From the NCBI RefSeq assembly GCF_036985595.1, contig NZ_BTPU01000027.1, positions 62,001 to 126,000 on the forward strand: a DNA stretch of 64,000 bases. The letters run 5' to 3'. A program made the position numbers and the translations under genes. Positions 35,198-43,006 of this stretch are shown piece by piece. The notes under the pieces are model-generated. The model did no database searches. It was given only the letters and a program-made list of their open reading frames with translations, and was not told the DNA's origin. This DNA comes from Vallitalea maricola (lineage in GTDB: Bacteria > Bacillota > Clostridia > Lachnospirales > Vallitaleaceae). The first letter of the stretch is position 1; each line of letters begins with the position of its first letter.

Positions 35198-36427
35198 ATG
35201 ACAAAATATTTTAATGTAAATGATTCATTATATGCTATTACAGAACGTTATCCTGAGACCATAGATTTATTTGAATCAATAGGATTTGAAGGAATGAACA
35301 ATGAGAATCAAAGAAAATTAATAGGGAAATCAATAACACTTGAAACAGCATTGAAAATGAAAAAAATCAACTTAGAGGTATTTACTGAGAATCTTGAAGA
35401 TGCTATAAATCATAACAAAGCTATAAATGATGAAACTGATAAAGTTACCAATAATAATGCTGACATTAAAATTGAAGGTATTTTACCTTGTCCAGTGAGA
35501 ATACCACTTATGGAGTCATTCAGTAAATGGATGGAAGGCACTGGTAATAACCTAGCTGCTAAAATGGAGTATGAATTAAAAGCAGCATCCATGGGTGTAG
35601 ATTGGTTAAAAGAATCATTAGAGAAAACAGAAGATCCAGATATTTTATCAGATATATTCATATCAGCAGGGTTTGATTTGTTTTTTGATAAAAAATTAAT
35701 TGGCAAATGGGCGTCAAAAGGTGTATTTGAAGATATAACAAAAATGAAACATTATAATAAGGAATTTGATAATGAAGAAATATGTCTAAAAGACCCTAAT
35801 AATAATTACTCAATTATAGGGGTAGTGCCAGCAGTATTTTTAGTAAATATAGAAGAATTAGATGGCAGAGATATGCCAAAATCATGGGAAGATATATTGA
35901 AACCAGATTTTGAGAATAGTGTTAGCCTACCTATCGGAGATTTTGATTTATTTAACGCCATACTATTGAATATTCATCAAAAATATGGTGAAGAAGGATT
36001 GAGGAAACTAGGAAAATGCCTATCAACAGGAATGCATCCATCTGAGATGGTAAAATCTCATAGAAAACAGGATAAACCAGTTGTCACAATAATGCCTTAT
36101 TTCTTTACTAAGATGATTAAAAATGAAGGACCCATGAAACCTGTATGGCCATTAGATGGAGCTATAATTAGCCCAATATTCTTACTATCAAAGAAGAGCA
36201 AAAAAGATATGTTAGAACCAGTTGTTGATTTCTTTGCTTCAAAGGAAGTTGGAGAAATTTTATCTCATAACGGTAAGTTCCCAAGTGTTAATCCAGAAGT
36301 GGATAACATGATATCAATGGAACATAAATACATGTGGTTAGGATGGGATTATATATACAATAATGATATGGGTGAACTAATAAATAGATGTGAAAATATT
36401 TTCAATGAAAATATAGATGCTAAATAG
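35198..36427 (+). CDS. DUF1858/ScdA-N-like domain fused to a cytosolic ABC-type substrate-binding domain
   Basis: A 409-residue protein without signal peptide or lipobox. Residues 1-75 (LYAITERYPETIDLFESIGFEGMNNENQRKLIGKSITLETALKMKKI) look like the DUF1858/ScdA N-terminal helical domain. After a spacer, residues about 95-400 follow the pattern of an iron- or spermidine-type binding protein (ILPCPVRIPLMESFSKWMEG ... PKSWEDILKPDFENSVSLPIGDFDLFNAILLNIHQKYGEEGLRKL ... PLDGAIISPIFLLSKK). A binding domain kept inside the cell cannot feed a normal importer. It is first in a three-gene operon with a metallochaperone-like GTPase and a soluble ABC ATPase, so a role in loading a metal or cofactor onto an enzyme is possible. 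Function unknown. Confidence 0.75.
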   Translation: MTKYFNVNDSLYAITERYPETIDLFESIGFEGMNNENQRKLIGKSITLETALKMKKINLEVFTENLEDAINHNKAINDETDKVTNNNADIKIEGILPCPVRIPLMESFSKWMEGTGNNLAAKMEYELKAASMGVDWLKESLEKTEDPDILSDIFISAGFDLFFDKKLIGKWASKGVFEDITKMKHYNKEFDNEEICLKDPNNNYSIIGVVPAVFLVNIEELDGRDMPKSWEDILKPDFENSVSLPIGDFDLFNAILLNIHQKYGEEGLRKLGKCLSTGMHPSEMVKSHRKQDKPVVTIMPYFFTKMIKNEGPMKPVWPLDGAIISPIFLLSKKSKKDMLEPVVDFFASKEVGEILSHNGKFPSVNPEVDNMISMEHKYMWLGWDYIYNNDMGELINRCENIFNENIDAK

Positions 36428-36444
36428 AGAGAAAGGTGATAAAT

Positions 36445-37149
36445 ATGAATCTAGTTACTATTTCCGGACCTCCATCTTCAGGTAAGACATCAGTAATTCT
36501 TAAAACAATAGGCGCTCTTCAAAAAAGAGGATTATCAGTAGGTGTAGTAAAATTTGACTGTCTCTATACAGATGATGATATATTATATAAAAAAGCAGGA
36601 ATACCTGTTAAGAAAGGTTTGTCTGGCTCTCTTTGCCCTGACCATTACTTTGTCAGTAACATTGAAGAAGTTGTTAAGTGGGGTATAAAAGAAAACTTGG
36701 ATTTACTCATTACTGAGAGTGCAGGACTTTGTAATCGTTGTTCACCATATATCAAGGATATCAAAGCAATTTGTGTAATAGATAATCTTAGTGGGATAAA
36801 TACTCCTAAGAAAATAGGGCCAATGTTAAAATCTGCTGATATAGTTGTAATCACCAAAGGTGACATTGTATCACAAGCAGAGAGGGAAGTGTTTTCTTCA
36901 AGAGTTAATTCTGTTAATCCAAAAGCAGTTACAATGCATATCAATGGGTTGACTGGACAAGGCGCATTTGAATTAAGTACTCTATTATATGACGAAGAAA
37001 CTGATACAAGTACAGTAAAAGGTAAAAAATTAAGATTCTCAATGCCATCAGCACTTTGTTCATACTGTTTAGGTGAAACTAGAATCGGTGAGGATTATCA
37101 AATGGGTAATGTAAGAAAAATGAAATTAGGTGATGACGATGATAAATAG
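36445..37149 (+). CDS. HypB/UreG/CobW-like (G3E, SIMIBI) GTPase
   Basis: A 234-residue P-loop protein: Walker A ISGPPSSGKTS at the very N-terminus, Asp in VVKFDCLYTDDD, switch region LLITESAGLCNRCSPYIKDIKAICVIDN, and TKGD as the base-recognition motif (variant of NKxD). The CNRC pair in the switch region recalls the metal-binding cysteines of G3E metallochaperones (HypB, UreG, CobW), and a second pair lies in CSYCLGETRIG near the C-terminus. Such GTPases insert Ni, Zn or Co into enzymes. A GTG at 36436 is in frame; AAAGGTGAT favours the ATG at 36445. It overlaps the next gene by 11 bases. The client enzyme is not encoded nearby. Confidence 0.8.
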   Translation: MNLVTISGPPSSGKTSVILKTIGALQKRGLSVGVVKFDCLYTDDDILYKKAGIPVKKGLSGSLCPDHYFVSNIEEVVKWGIKENLDLLITESAGLCNRCSPYIKDIKAICVIDNLSGINTPKKIGPMLKSADIVVITKGDIVSQAEREVFSSRVNSVNPKAVTMHINGLTGQGAFELSTLLYDEETDTSTVKGKKLRFSMPSALCSYCLGETRIGEDYQMGNVRKMKLGDDDDK

Positions 37150-38191
37150 AGAAAAACTTAATGAATTGACAATTAATGAAATAGAAAATAAATATCCCTT
37201 TATTATATCCTTCTTTGCAGATAATAAACTGGATGTTGATGATTATAGAAATGAGACTTTTATAAGTTTCCTAGAACATTTTTCTGAGGAAGAAAGAGAA
37301 GAATGGGCTATAGACACAACAAAATTGATTGATGATATAATCGTATATATCAATACCATGCTGGATTTTCTAGGCATAAAAGAAGAAAAAGCAGTTAATT
37401 CATTAACAATTATAGCTGGACATGATAAATCTGGACAAAAAGAAAATTTTGATAATATCACTATAAATAAAAGTGAGATAATATCTATTGTTGGTCCAAC
37501 GGGTTCAGGTAAAAGTAGATTATTAGCTGATATAGAATGGACAGCTAATGAAGATACTCCAACAGGCCGAGCCATTCTAATTAATGGTGAAAAACCAGAT
37601 AAAAAATGGAGGTTTTCTTCAGGTAATAAATTGGTGGCACAGCTATCACAGAACATGAATTTTGTAATGGATTTAACTGTTAGCGAATTTCTTGAACTTC
37701 ATGCAAAAAGTCGTATGGTTGAAAATGAAAAAGAAGTAATAAAAAAGATTATTGAAGCTGCTAATAATCTAGCAGGAGAAGCTTTTGACCTTAATACTCC
37801 TATCACCAGTTTAAGTGGTGGACAATCTAGAGCTTTGATGATAGCGGACACAGCTATTCTAAGTACATCTCCTATTGTGTTAATAGATGAAATTGAGAAT
37901 GCTGGAATTGATAGAAAAAAAGCACTGGGTCTCCTTGTAAGCAAAGAAAAGATAGTATTAATGGCAACTCATGACCCAAGTCTGGCACTTATGGCTAATA
38001 AGAGAATAGTTATAAAAAACGGTGGTATATATAAGGTTATAGAAACAGGAAAAGAAGAAAAAGCTATGCTGCAAGAATTAGAAAAGATGGATAAAGTCAT
38101 TAAAGGATTAAGAACTTCCCTCAGAAAGGGAGAAATAATTAATTATAATGATAATATTAGTAATATGAATGTTTATGAAAGTATCCATTGA
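37139..38191 (+). CDS. Soluble ABC-type ATPase with N-terminal helical domain, no permease
   Basis: A 350-residue protein. Residues 1-90 are helical and acidic (LTINEIENKYPFIISFFADNKLDVDDYRNETFISFLEHFSEEEREEW), unlike transport ATPases, and resemble the DUF1858-like opening of the first gene. From about 95 comes an ABC ATPase: Walker A GPTGSGKS, signature LSGGQSRALMIAD, Walker B PIVLIDEIENAG and H-loop MATHDP, then a C-terminal helical tail. No membrane protein is encoded in the operon. In-frame starts at 37130, 37133 and 37139; AGGTGA fits 37139. Likely works with the cytosolic binding protein and the GTPase; function unknown. Confidence 0.8.
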   Translation: MINREKLNELTINEIENKYPFIISFFADNKLDVDDYRNETFISFLEHFSEEEREEWAIDTTKLIDDIIVYINTMLDFLGIKEEKAVNSLTIIAGHDKSGQKENFDNITINKSEIISIVGPTGSGKSRLLADIEWTANEDTPTGRAILINGEKPDKKWRFSSGNKLVAQLSQNMNFVMDLTVSEFLELHAKSRMVENEKEVIKKIIEAANNLAGEAFDLNTPITSLSGGQSRALMIADTAILSTSPIVLIDEIENAGIDRKKALGLLVSKEKIVLMATHDPSLALMANKRIVIKNGGIYKVIETGKEEKAMLQELEKMDKVIKGLRTSLRKGEIINYNDNISNMNVYESIH

Positions 38192-38213
38192 TAAGAACTA
38201 TTTATCTTATAGA

Positions 38214-38250
38214 AAAGTTGCTGCGGAACGAGGCGTGGCTTCTTTTTTTT
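38214..38250 (+). terminator. Intrinsic terminator after the three-gene set
   Basis: An AAGTTGC/GTGGCTT helix (with G-U pairs) and a GC-rich loop are followed by eight T at 38243-38250. Confidence 0.6.
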
Positions 38251-38293
38251 ATAGAATATTAATAAACTTAAGGGTTTTTTAATGTTTATCTTA

Positions 38294-38323
38294 TTGCGCA
38301 TGTGCCTTGATTTAATGTATAAT
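38294..38323 (+). promoter_or_regulatory. Promoter of uppP
   Basis: TTGCGC 38294-38299, 18-base spacer, TATAAT 38318-38323, about 60 bases before the start. Confidence 0.6.
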
Positions 38324-38385
38324 TGAAGAAATGTATTATTTTTACAACATAGAATAAGCTATTTACGCAGGAGGAAGTTTTTTAT

Positions 38386-39210
38386 ATGGATATTATTGAG
38401 ATATTTAAAGCGTTGATTATTGGTATCGTTGAGGGAGTTACAGAATGGTTGCCAATAAGTAGTACAGGTCATATGATTCTAGTTGATGAATTTCTTAAGT
38501 TGAATATGTCGGAAGCTTTTAAGGAAATGTTTTTCGTAGTAATTCAGCTAGGGGCAATAATGGCAGTTGTGGTTATTTATTGGAAGAAGATTTTTCCCTT
38601 CTCATTTAAACAAAGACAATTTATTAAAAAAGATACTATTCTTTTGTGGGTAAAGATTGTCATTGCATGTATTCCAGCAGGAATAGTAGGTGTATTATTT
38701 GACGATAAGATGGATGAATTATTCTATAACTATCAGACAGTTACTATTACATTGATATTATATGGTATTTTATTTATTATCATAGAGAAATGGAACAAAG
38801 GCAGAACTTGTAAAGTTAATGATATCTCTGAGCTTACGTATCAGACAGCACTTATAATAGGTTTATTTCAAGTATTATCACTAATTCCAGGAACTTCACG
38901 TTCTGGAGTAACCATATTAGGAGCAATACTTATAGGAACATCAAGAACTGTAGCTGCTGAATTTACCTTTTTCTTGGCTATGCCAGTTATGTTTGGTGCA
39001 AGTTTAATCAAGATCATGAAATTCGGTTTTGCATTTACAAGTCTAGAATTATTGGTTCTTCTAACAGGAATGATAGTTGCTTTTGTAGTTTCAATATTAG
39101 CAATCAAATTCCTAGTAGGATATATCAAAAAACATGACTTCAAAGTATTCGGTTGGTACAGAATAGTGTTAGGAATCATTGTAATCCTATATTTTACAAT
39201 ATTTAAATAA
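38386..39210 (+). CDS. uppP: Undecaprenyl-diphosphate phosphatase
   Basis: A 274-residue BacA/UppP-type membrane protein with about seven to eight membrane segments. Both signature loops are present: GIVEGVTEWLPISSTGHMIL near the N-terminus (Glu-rich plus SSTGH) and LIPGTSRSGVTILGAI near 170, which form the catalytic site with Arg and Ser. The enzyme recycles the lipid carrier for cell-wall synthesis by removing a phosphate from undecaprenyl diphosphate outside the membrane, and its overproduction is known to give bacitracin tolerance. AGGAGG lies before the ATG. A single-gene unit with its own promoter and terminator. Confidence 0.96.
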   Translation: MDIIEIFKALIIGIVEGVTEWLPISSTGHMILVDEFLKLNMSEAFKEMFFVVIQLGAIMAVVVIYWKKIFPFSFKQRQFIKKDTILLWVKIVIACIPAGIVGVLFDDKMDELFYNYQTVTITLILYGILFIIIEKWNKGRTCKVNDISELTYQTALIIGLFQVLSLIPGTSRSGVTILGAILIGTSRTVAAEFTFFLAMPVMFGASLIKIMKFGFAFTSLELLVLLTGMIVAFVVSILAIKFLVGYIKKHDFKVFGWYRIVLGIIVILYFTIFK

Positions 39211-39214
39211 AAAT

Positions 39215-39256
39215 AGCATGATAAGGGGAGTATTCCCTTGTCATGCTTTGTTTTTT
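39215..39256. terminator. Terminator between convergent uppP and the small minus-strand gene
   Basis: AGCATGATAAGGGGA (from 39215) pairs with TCCCTTGTCATGCT (39234-39247), followed by a T-run. It may act in both directions; the tail touches the end of the minus-strand gene. Confidence 0.85.
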
Positions 39257-39530
39257 ATACACGATCTAATCCTTCAGTTTGTTTTTTGACTAAAACACCT
39301 TCAGCTATTTCCCATTCTTTTGTCGCTATACCTTCATCATTAATGATGTAGCCGTTACTTGATAAAGGATATAAAAGGTCTTTTGTAAAATTACGTCCAG
39401 ATGCTTCACATAACCAGTGAGTAGCTGTTTTCATTATTCTATTATAATCGTCTTCTGTTTCAGCAAATTGAAACAGTCTATTACTAACATTATAATAAAC
39501 CTCATTATCTATTACAGTTGTATCTTCCAT
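39255..39530 (-). CDS. Small hypothetical protein (91 residues)
   Basis: An acidic 91-residue protein beginning MEDTTVIDNEVYYNVSNRLF and ending EGVLVKKQTEGLDRV, without signal peptide or membrane segment. It contains one Cys and two Trp (ATHWLCEASG, KEWEIAEG). I do not recognise the family. GTG 39539 and ATG 39536 are in frame, but GAGGTG is six bases before the ATG at 39530. It is a single gene convergent with uppP. Codon use and the clean ribosome binding site support a real gene. Confidence 0.7.
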   Translation of the reverse strand: MEDTTVIDNEVYYNVSNRLFQFAETEDDYNRIMKTATHWLCEASGRNFTKDLLYPLSSNGYIINDEGIATKEWEIAEGVLVKKQTEGLDRV

Positions 39531-39716
39531 TTTCATCACCTCTTAGTTATGTTTTGCTAAGATTGATGAAATTATTTACTTAATACTATAATTGATTTTG
39601 GGAAAAATGCTTTTTTTGTAGGGAAATTCTTTTCTCAGCATTCTAAAAGCCAGAGCGAGGATATGAGTTTAAATTACAAAAATAAGTAATCGGGAATCTT
39701 TTGTATTTAAAATAAA

Positions 39717-39745
39717 TTGAAAGTAAAGAATAATTATGTTATAAT
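39717..39745 (+). promoter_or_regulatory. Promoter of the c-di-GMP riboswitch transcript
   Basis: TTGAAA 39717-39722, 17-base spacer, TATAAT 39740-39745; transcription would start near 39752, about 26 bases before the aptamer. Confidence 0.8.
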
Positions 39746-39777
39746 AAGTACAGTATTAAATATTGTTTTATTTAGAA

Positions 39778-39857
39778 AATAGCAAACCTATTGAAAAATA
39801 GGGACGCAAAGCTATGGGTCTAAGGGATTATATCCTAGGACTGCCAGGTTGCCGTAT
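39778..39857 (+). ncRNA. Cyclic di-GMP-I riboswitch (GEMM) aptamer
   Basis: The conserved core is all present: GCAAACC, a P2 helix TATT-GAAA-AATA with GNRA tetraloop, GGGACGCAAAGC, GGGTCTAAGG with its partner CCTAGGAC, and TGCCAGGTTGCCG as the closing strand. These match the class I c-di-GMP aptamer. The P3 strand GACTGCCA (39839-39846) is also complementary to TGGCAGTC at 39868-39875, which overlaps the terminator's left arm. Ligand binding would hold GACTGCCA in the aptamer and free the terminator, so an OFF switch is predicted for the acetyltransferase and STAS-like genes downstream. Confidence 0.95.
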
Positions 39858-39867
39858 AATAATTTGA

Positions 39868-39900
39868 TGGCAGTCACTATTAATAGTAGCTGTTTTTTTT
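39868..39900 (+). terminator. Riboswitch expression platform: antiterminator strand and terminator
   Basis: Terminator helix from CAGTCACTAT (39871-39880) to AGTAGCTG (39885-39892) followed by eight T. TGGCAGTC 39868-39875 can instead pair with aptamer bases 39839-39846, destroying the terminator. Confidence 0.85.
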
Positions 39901-40070
39901 GTCACATTTTTTTCATTGACTAAAAACGTTATATGAAATGTTATGTGGAGTGTAACAAGTTACCTTTTTTATATTAAAGGAATCTTCCTGCCATAAAATA
40001 TAGTATATTTTATCATTTTTCTTGATGAAATTATTTTATTTGTTAATTAATAGTTGAAAGAGGGGATATA

Positions 40071-40847
40071 ATGAAAAAAAATGATGTTTTTTATGATAAA
40101 GTATTTTTAGTAAAATTTTTGGAACAATTAAATATAGAATTAGAGTATAAGCGATTGGATGGTAAAAATGAAGAGCTGATCGCTGAAGCAGCAAAATGTC
40201 TTGCTGAAACTTTTGCAGGGATAACAGTAAAAGAAGAAACAATATCTGAACCGATGGTACAGGCTGTTCACTTATCTATTGATGATTTTAATGAATTTGT
40301 TTATAGTTACATGAAAAATGTTGTAGAACAAGGATTGTGTTATATAGCTATAAACAGAAAAAATAATAAAATCATAGGTGTATTAGCATGTGAAGACTTT
40401 GATCCAGATGAAGAGGTGCCTCCATTTACAGATAATTTAGAGCCCATGAATAAAATCTGTGAATTACTTGAAGTTCTTGATAAGAGGTTTTTGGATACTA
40501 TTTATTACAAAACAGATAAAAAAATTAAAAAGAATGATTTTGTACATATGTTTATGATTGGTGTAAAATCAGATAAGCTAAAGAAAGAAATAGCAAAAGA
40601 CTTAGTGAGAATCTGTCAGGATGATGCAATAAAAAGAGGTTATAAAGGTATGTTTCTTGAAGCTACCAATATCAAATCTGCTACATTAATCTCAAAATAT
40701 TTTAAGTTTAAACTTGTTCATGATGAAAAAGGAATACTTATCCATACAAAATATGCTGAGACAGAACATTTTAAAGATATACCACCTGAAAAATCCTTGG
40801 ATTGTAAATTATTCTATAAAGCCCTTGACCCAGAATATGATATTTAA
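40071..40847 (+). CDS. GNAT-family N-acetyltransferase under c-di-GMP control
   Basis: A 258-residue protein with a GNAT-type fold: N-terminal strands ELEYKRLDGKNEELIAEAAKCLAETFAG, CYIAINRKNNKIIGVLACEDFDPD, and an acetyl-CoA-type segment VKSDKLKKEIAKDLVRICQDDAIKRGYKGMFLEATNIKSATLISKYFKFKLV. The pyrophosphate loop is atypical (no clear QxxGxG/A), so the activity is uncertain. The gene starts 170 bases after the riboswitch terminator, with GAGGGG before the ATG, and is probably read through when c-di-GMP is low. The next gene follows within 36 bases. Substrate unknown; small molecule or protein acetylation possible. Confidence 0.75.
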   Translation: MKKNDVFYDKVFLVKFLEQLNIELEYKRLDGKNEELIAEAAKCLAETFAGITVKEETISEPMVQAVHLSIDDFNEFVYSYMKNVVEQGLCYIAINRKNNKIIGVLACEDFDPDEEVPPFTDNLEPMNKICELLEVLDKRFLDTIYYKTDKKIKKNDFVHMFMIGVKSDKLKKEIAKDLVRICQDDAIKRGYKGMFLEATNIKSATLISKYFKFKLVHDEKGILIHTKYAETEHFKDIPPEKSLDCKLFYKALDPEYDI

Positions 40848-40883
40848 TATTAAATAACAAAACATTTAATAGGAGGTATACAC

Positions 40884-41243
40884 ATGTATAAAATTGAGGT
40901 AAATTCAAGTAAGAAATTAGTATCTTTAGTAGCTGAGGGAATGTTCACAATTGATGAAGCTAAAGATTGTATGAAAGATTATGAAAGTAAATTAAAAATG
41001 ATTAATGTTAAGGATTATGTATTTTTAGTAGATGCAAGAAAACAATCAACTTCTACACCAGAAGTAGGAGAAGTATTAACAGAAGCATTAAAAAAATACT
41101 TGGATACACCATTCAAAAAGAGATATTATGTAAAACTTGATTCAGTTATTGCTATGTCACAAATAAGAAGACTTGGTGGAAAAGAATTTGTTGATAAATT
41201 TGAAGTAGTTAATACACCCGAAGACGTAATTAATAGTCTATAA
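40884..41243 (+). CDS. STAS/SpoIIAA-like small protein
   Basis: A 119-residue cytosolic protein (MYKIEVNSSKKLVSLVAEGMFTIDEAKDCMKDYESKL then YVFLVDARKQSTSTPEVGEVLTEALKKYL) whose strand-helix alternation and the VFLVDAR segment resemble STAS-like proteins; the conserved phospho-Ser position of true anti-anti-sigma factors is not clearly present. It shares an operon with the riboswitch-controlled acetyltransferase. AGGAGGT upstream; terminator at 41271. Fold assignment is by inspection only. Confidence 0.6.
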   Translation: MYKIEVNSSKKLVSLVAEGMFTIDEAKDCMKDYESKLKMINVKDYVFLVDARKQSTSTPEVGEVLTEALKKYLDTPFKKRYYVKLDSVIAMSQIRRLGGKEFVDKFEVVNTPEDVINSL

Positions 41244-41270
41244 TATTTGTTAAATAACAAGTATAGATGG

Positions 41271-41312
41271 TAAATCCAGGGAATTAAGTATTTTACTCTG
41301 GATTTATTTTTT
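41271..41312 (+). terminator. Intrinsic terminator of the riboswitch operon
   Basis: TAAATCCAG (41271-41279) pairs with CTGGATTTA (41298-41306), followed by T-rich sequence. Confidence 0.8.
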
Positions 41313-41486
41313 GCTTTGAATGAAATTGGTTATAGTGTTCATAATAAGATTAGTGGATATTATTATAGGCACAAAAGACATATAGTTATTATTAGGTATA
41401 ATTTCTTGGTTGTAGTAAGTAAGAATCACGACAGAATATATAAAAAATTATGACAAATTACAAACTGATATCAAATAAATAATTGA

Positions 41487-41515
41487 TTTACAATATACTT
41501 AAAATAGTTTATAAT
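41487..41515 (+). promoter_or_regulatory. Promoter of the 403-residue lipoprotein gene
   Basis: TTTACA 41487-41492, 17-base spacer, TATAAT 41510-41515. The preceding 170 bases after the terminator hold nothing recognisable. Confidence 0.7.
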
Positions 41516-41557
41516 TAGTAGTGACAAAATAAGACAATATATTAGGAGGTATATAGT

Positions 41558-42769
41558 ATGAAAAAAATATCAGCAATGATAGTATGTGTATTATCTGTGA
41601 TGTTAATATTTGTTGGATGTGATTATAATGAAAATAAATTATATAATGCATTTAAGAAATCTCTAGAAGTCACTTCAAGTGAAAGTGATACAGATATTTC
41701 TGTAACATTAGAGACAGAAGGATTTTCAGAAGAAGATCAATTTAGCATTGCTACTGTAAAGATGTTATTACAGGATTCAAACATTAACATTCACACTAAA
41801 TTACAGCAAAACAAACAAAAAACATCAAGAAAAATGTATGTAGATACCCAATTCGTTTTTGGTGGAATAGGAATGGGAGTAGAATATTGGGGAGATTTTA
41901 ATATGTCACAAAAGAATTCTAAATCCCTCCAAGTAATAAAAGTACCATCTATAATGATGTTTTCACCTAGTGAGGAGTTAGCTGGAAAGGAATATCTTGT
42001 AATAAATCAAGATAACAATGAAGATATTACTTATGATAGTAAATTAGTATTAGAATTACAAGATAAATTAAATAAATTCTTAAAAGATTACGCTTTACAA
42101 TATAACCCTAACTTGAAATTAGTGAAAAATAAAGGAAGAAAAACAATTGATGATAAGACAGCATATGTATATGAAGTATCATTAGACAATGAGTCACTAA
42201 GTAAGTTAATAAATTATTCAGCTAATAATTTATTAGATAATAAAGAAGCACTTAAATTCTTTAGTGAATATATGGACATTATATCAAAGATGGTTAACAA
42301 GTCTGAAGAAGAAGTGAAAAAAACTAAGGAAGAAATAGATAGTATCATAGAAAATATAGATGAAAATAAACCAGTATTAAAAGAAATGATTAATGGCTTT
42401 ACTGATAAATTATGTAAGTGTAATTTATTAGGTGAAAAAGGTATCGTTATAGAATATGCTATCAATAAAGAAGGTTATATTGTTAATGAATCTGGTTTAA
42501 TAGATTTGAATATAGATATTGCTAAAATAGAAGAAGTCATGGCTATAAAAGATAAATTGACTGATGAAGAATATGATGAAGATATCTTAGACGAAGAAGT
42601 ATCTGGTGTTATCAAATTAGGTTTCGAATTCAACAAAAATATATATAATATAAATGAAAAGGTTGAAATTGATATGCCTGAATTGACTAAAGAGAATTCC
42701 GTTGACATGAATGAATTAATGAAAGCTAGAAGTGAATCTTTTAATCAAATATATCCTAAAGATATTTAA
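41558..42769 (+). CDS. Lipoprotein of unknown function
   Basis: A 403-residue lipoprotein (MKKISAMIVCVLSVMLIFVGC, Cys21 in the lipobox). The mature part is acidic and Lys-rich, with many short beta strands and a helical stretch DIISKMVNKSEEEVKKTKEEIDSIIENIDENKP at about 245-275 that could form a coiled coil. The strand pattern (DISVTLETEGFSEED ... SGVIKLGFEFNKNIYNINEKVEIDMPEL) recalls LolA/LppX-like half-barrel lipoproteins of Firmicutes, but I do not recognise a defined family. AGGAGG before the ATG. Single-gene unit with own promoter and terminator, anchored outside the membrane. Confidence 0.8.
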   Translation: MKKISAMIVCVLSVMLIFVGCDYNENKLYNAFKKSLEVTSSESDTDISVTLETEGFSEEDQFSIATVKMLLQDSNINIHTKLQQNKQKTSRKMYVDTQFVFGGIGMGVEYWGDFNMSQKNSKSLQVIKVPSIMMFSPSEELAGKEYLVINQDNNEDITYDSKLVLELQDKLNKFLKDYALQYNPNLKLVKNKGRKTIDDKTAYVYEVSLDNESLSKLINYSANNLLDNKEALKFFSEYMDIISKMVNKSEEEVKKTKEEIDSIIENIDENKPVLKEMINGFTDKLCKCNLLGEKGIVIEYAINKEGYIVNESGLIDLNIDIAKIEEVMAIKDKLTDEEYDEDILDEEVSGVIKLGFEFNKNIYNINEKVEIDMPELTKENSVDMNELMKARSESFNQIYPKDI

Positions 42770-42823
42770 AAGAATTTGAGATAAATTTAATACAATTTAA
42801 TAATTAAAAAAAATAAATACATT

Positions 42824-42864
42824 AAAAGATGATTCTCTGTATATAACAGGAATCATCTTTTTTG
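42824..42864 (+). terminator. Intrinsic terminator after the lipoprotein gene
   Basis: Twelve-base perfect arms AAAAGATGATTC / GAATCATCTTTT (42824-42835, 42850-42861), then T. Confidence 0.9.
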
Positions 42865-42924
42865 ATGTGCTCAGCATTAGCCATTTTATTAAAAATTATA
42901 GAAATCAGTCATAATAATGTAGTT

Positions 42925-42952
42925 TTGCATCATATAGATAGAAGGCTATAAG
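42925..42952 (+). promoter_or_regulatory. Promoter candidate of the glycosidase-like gene
   Basis: TTGCAT 42925-42930, 16-base spacer, TATAAG 42947-42952, about 54 bases before the start. Confidence 0.5.
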
Positions 42953-43006
42953 TGTTAAAATGAAGATGTATCATAATTTAGAAAATTATTGTATAGGAGG
43001 AAAAAA

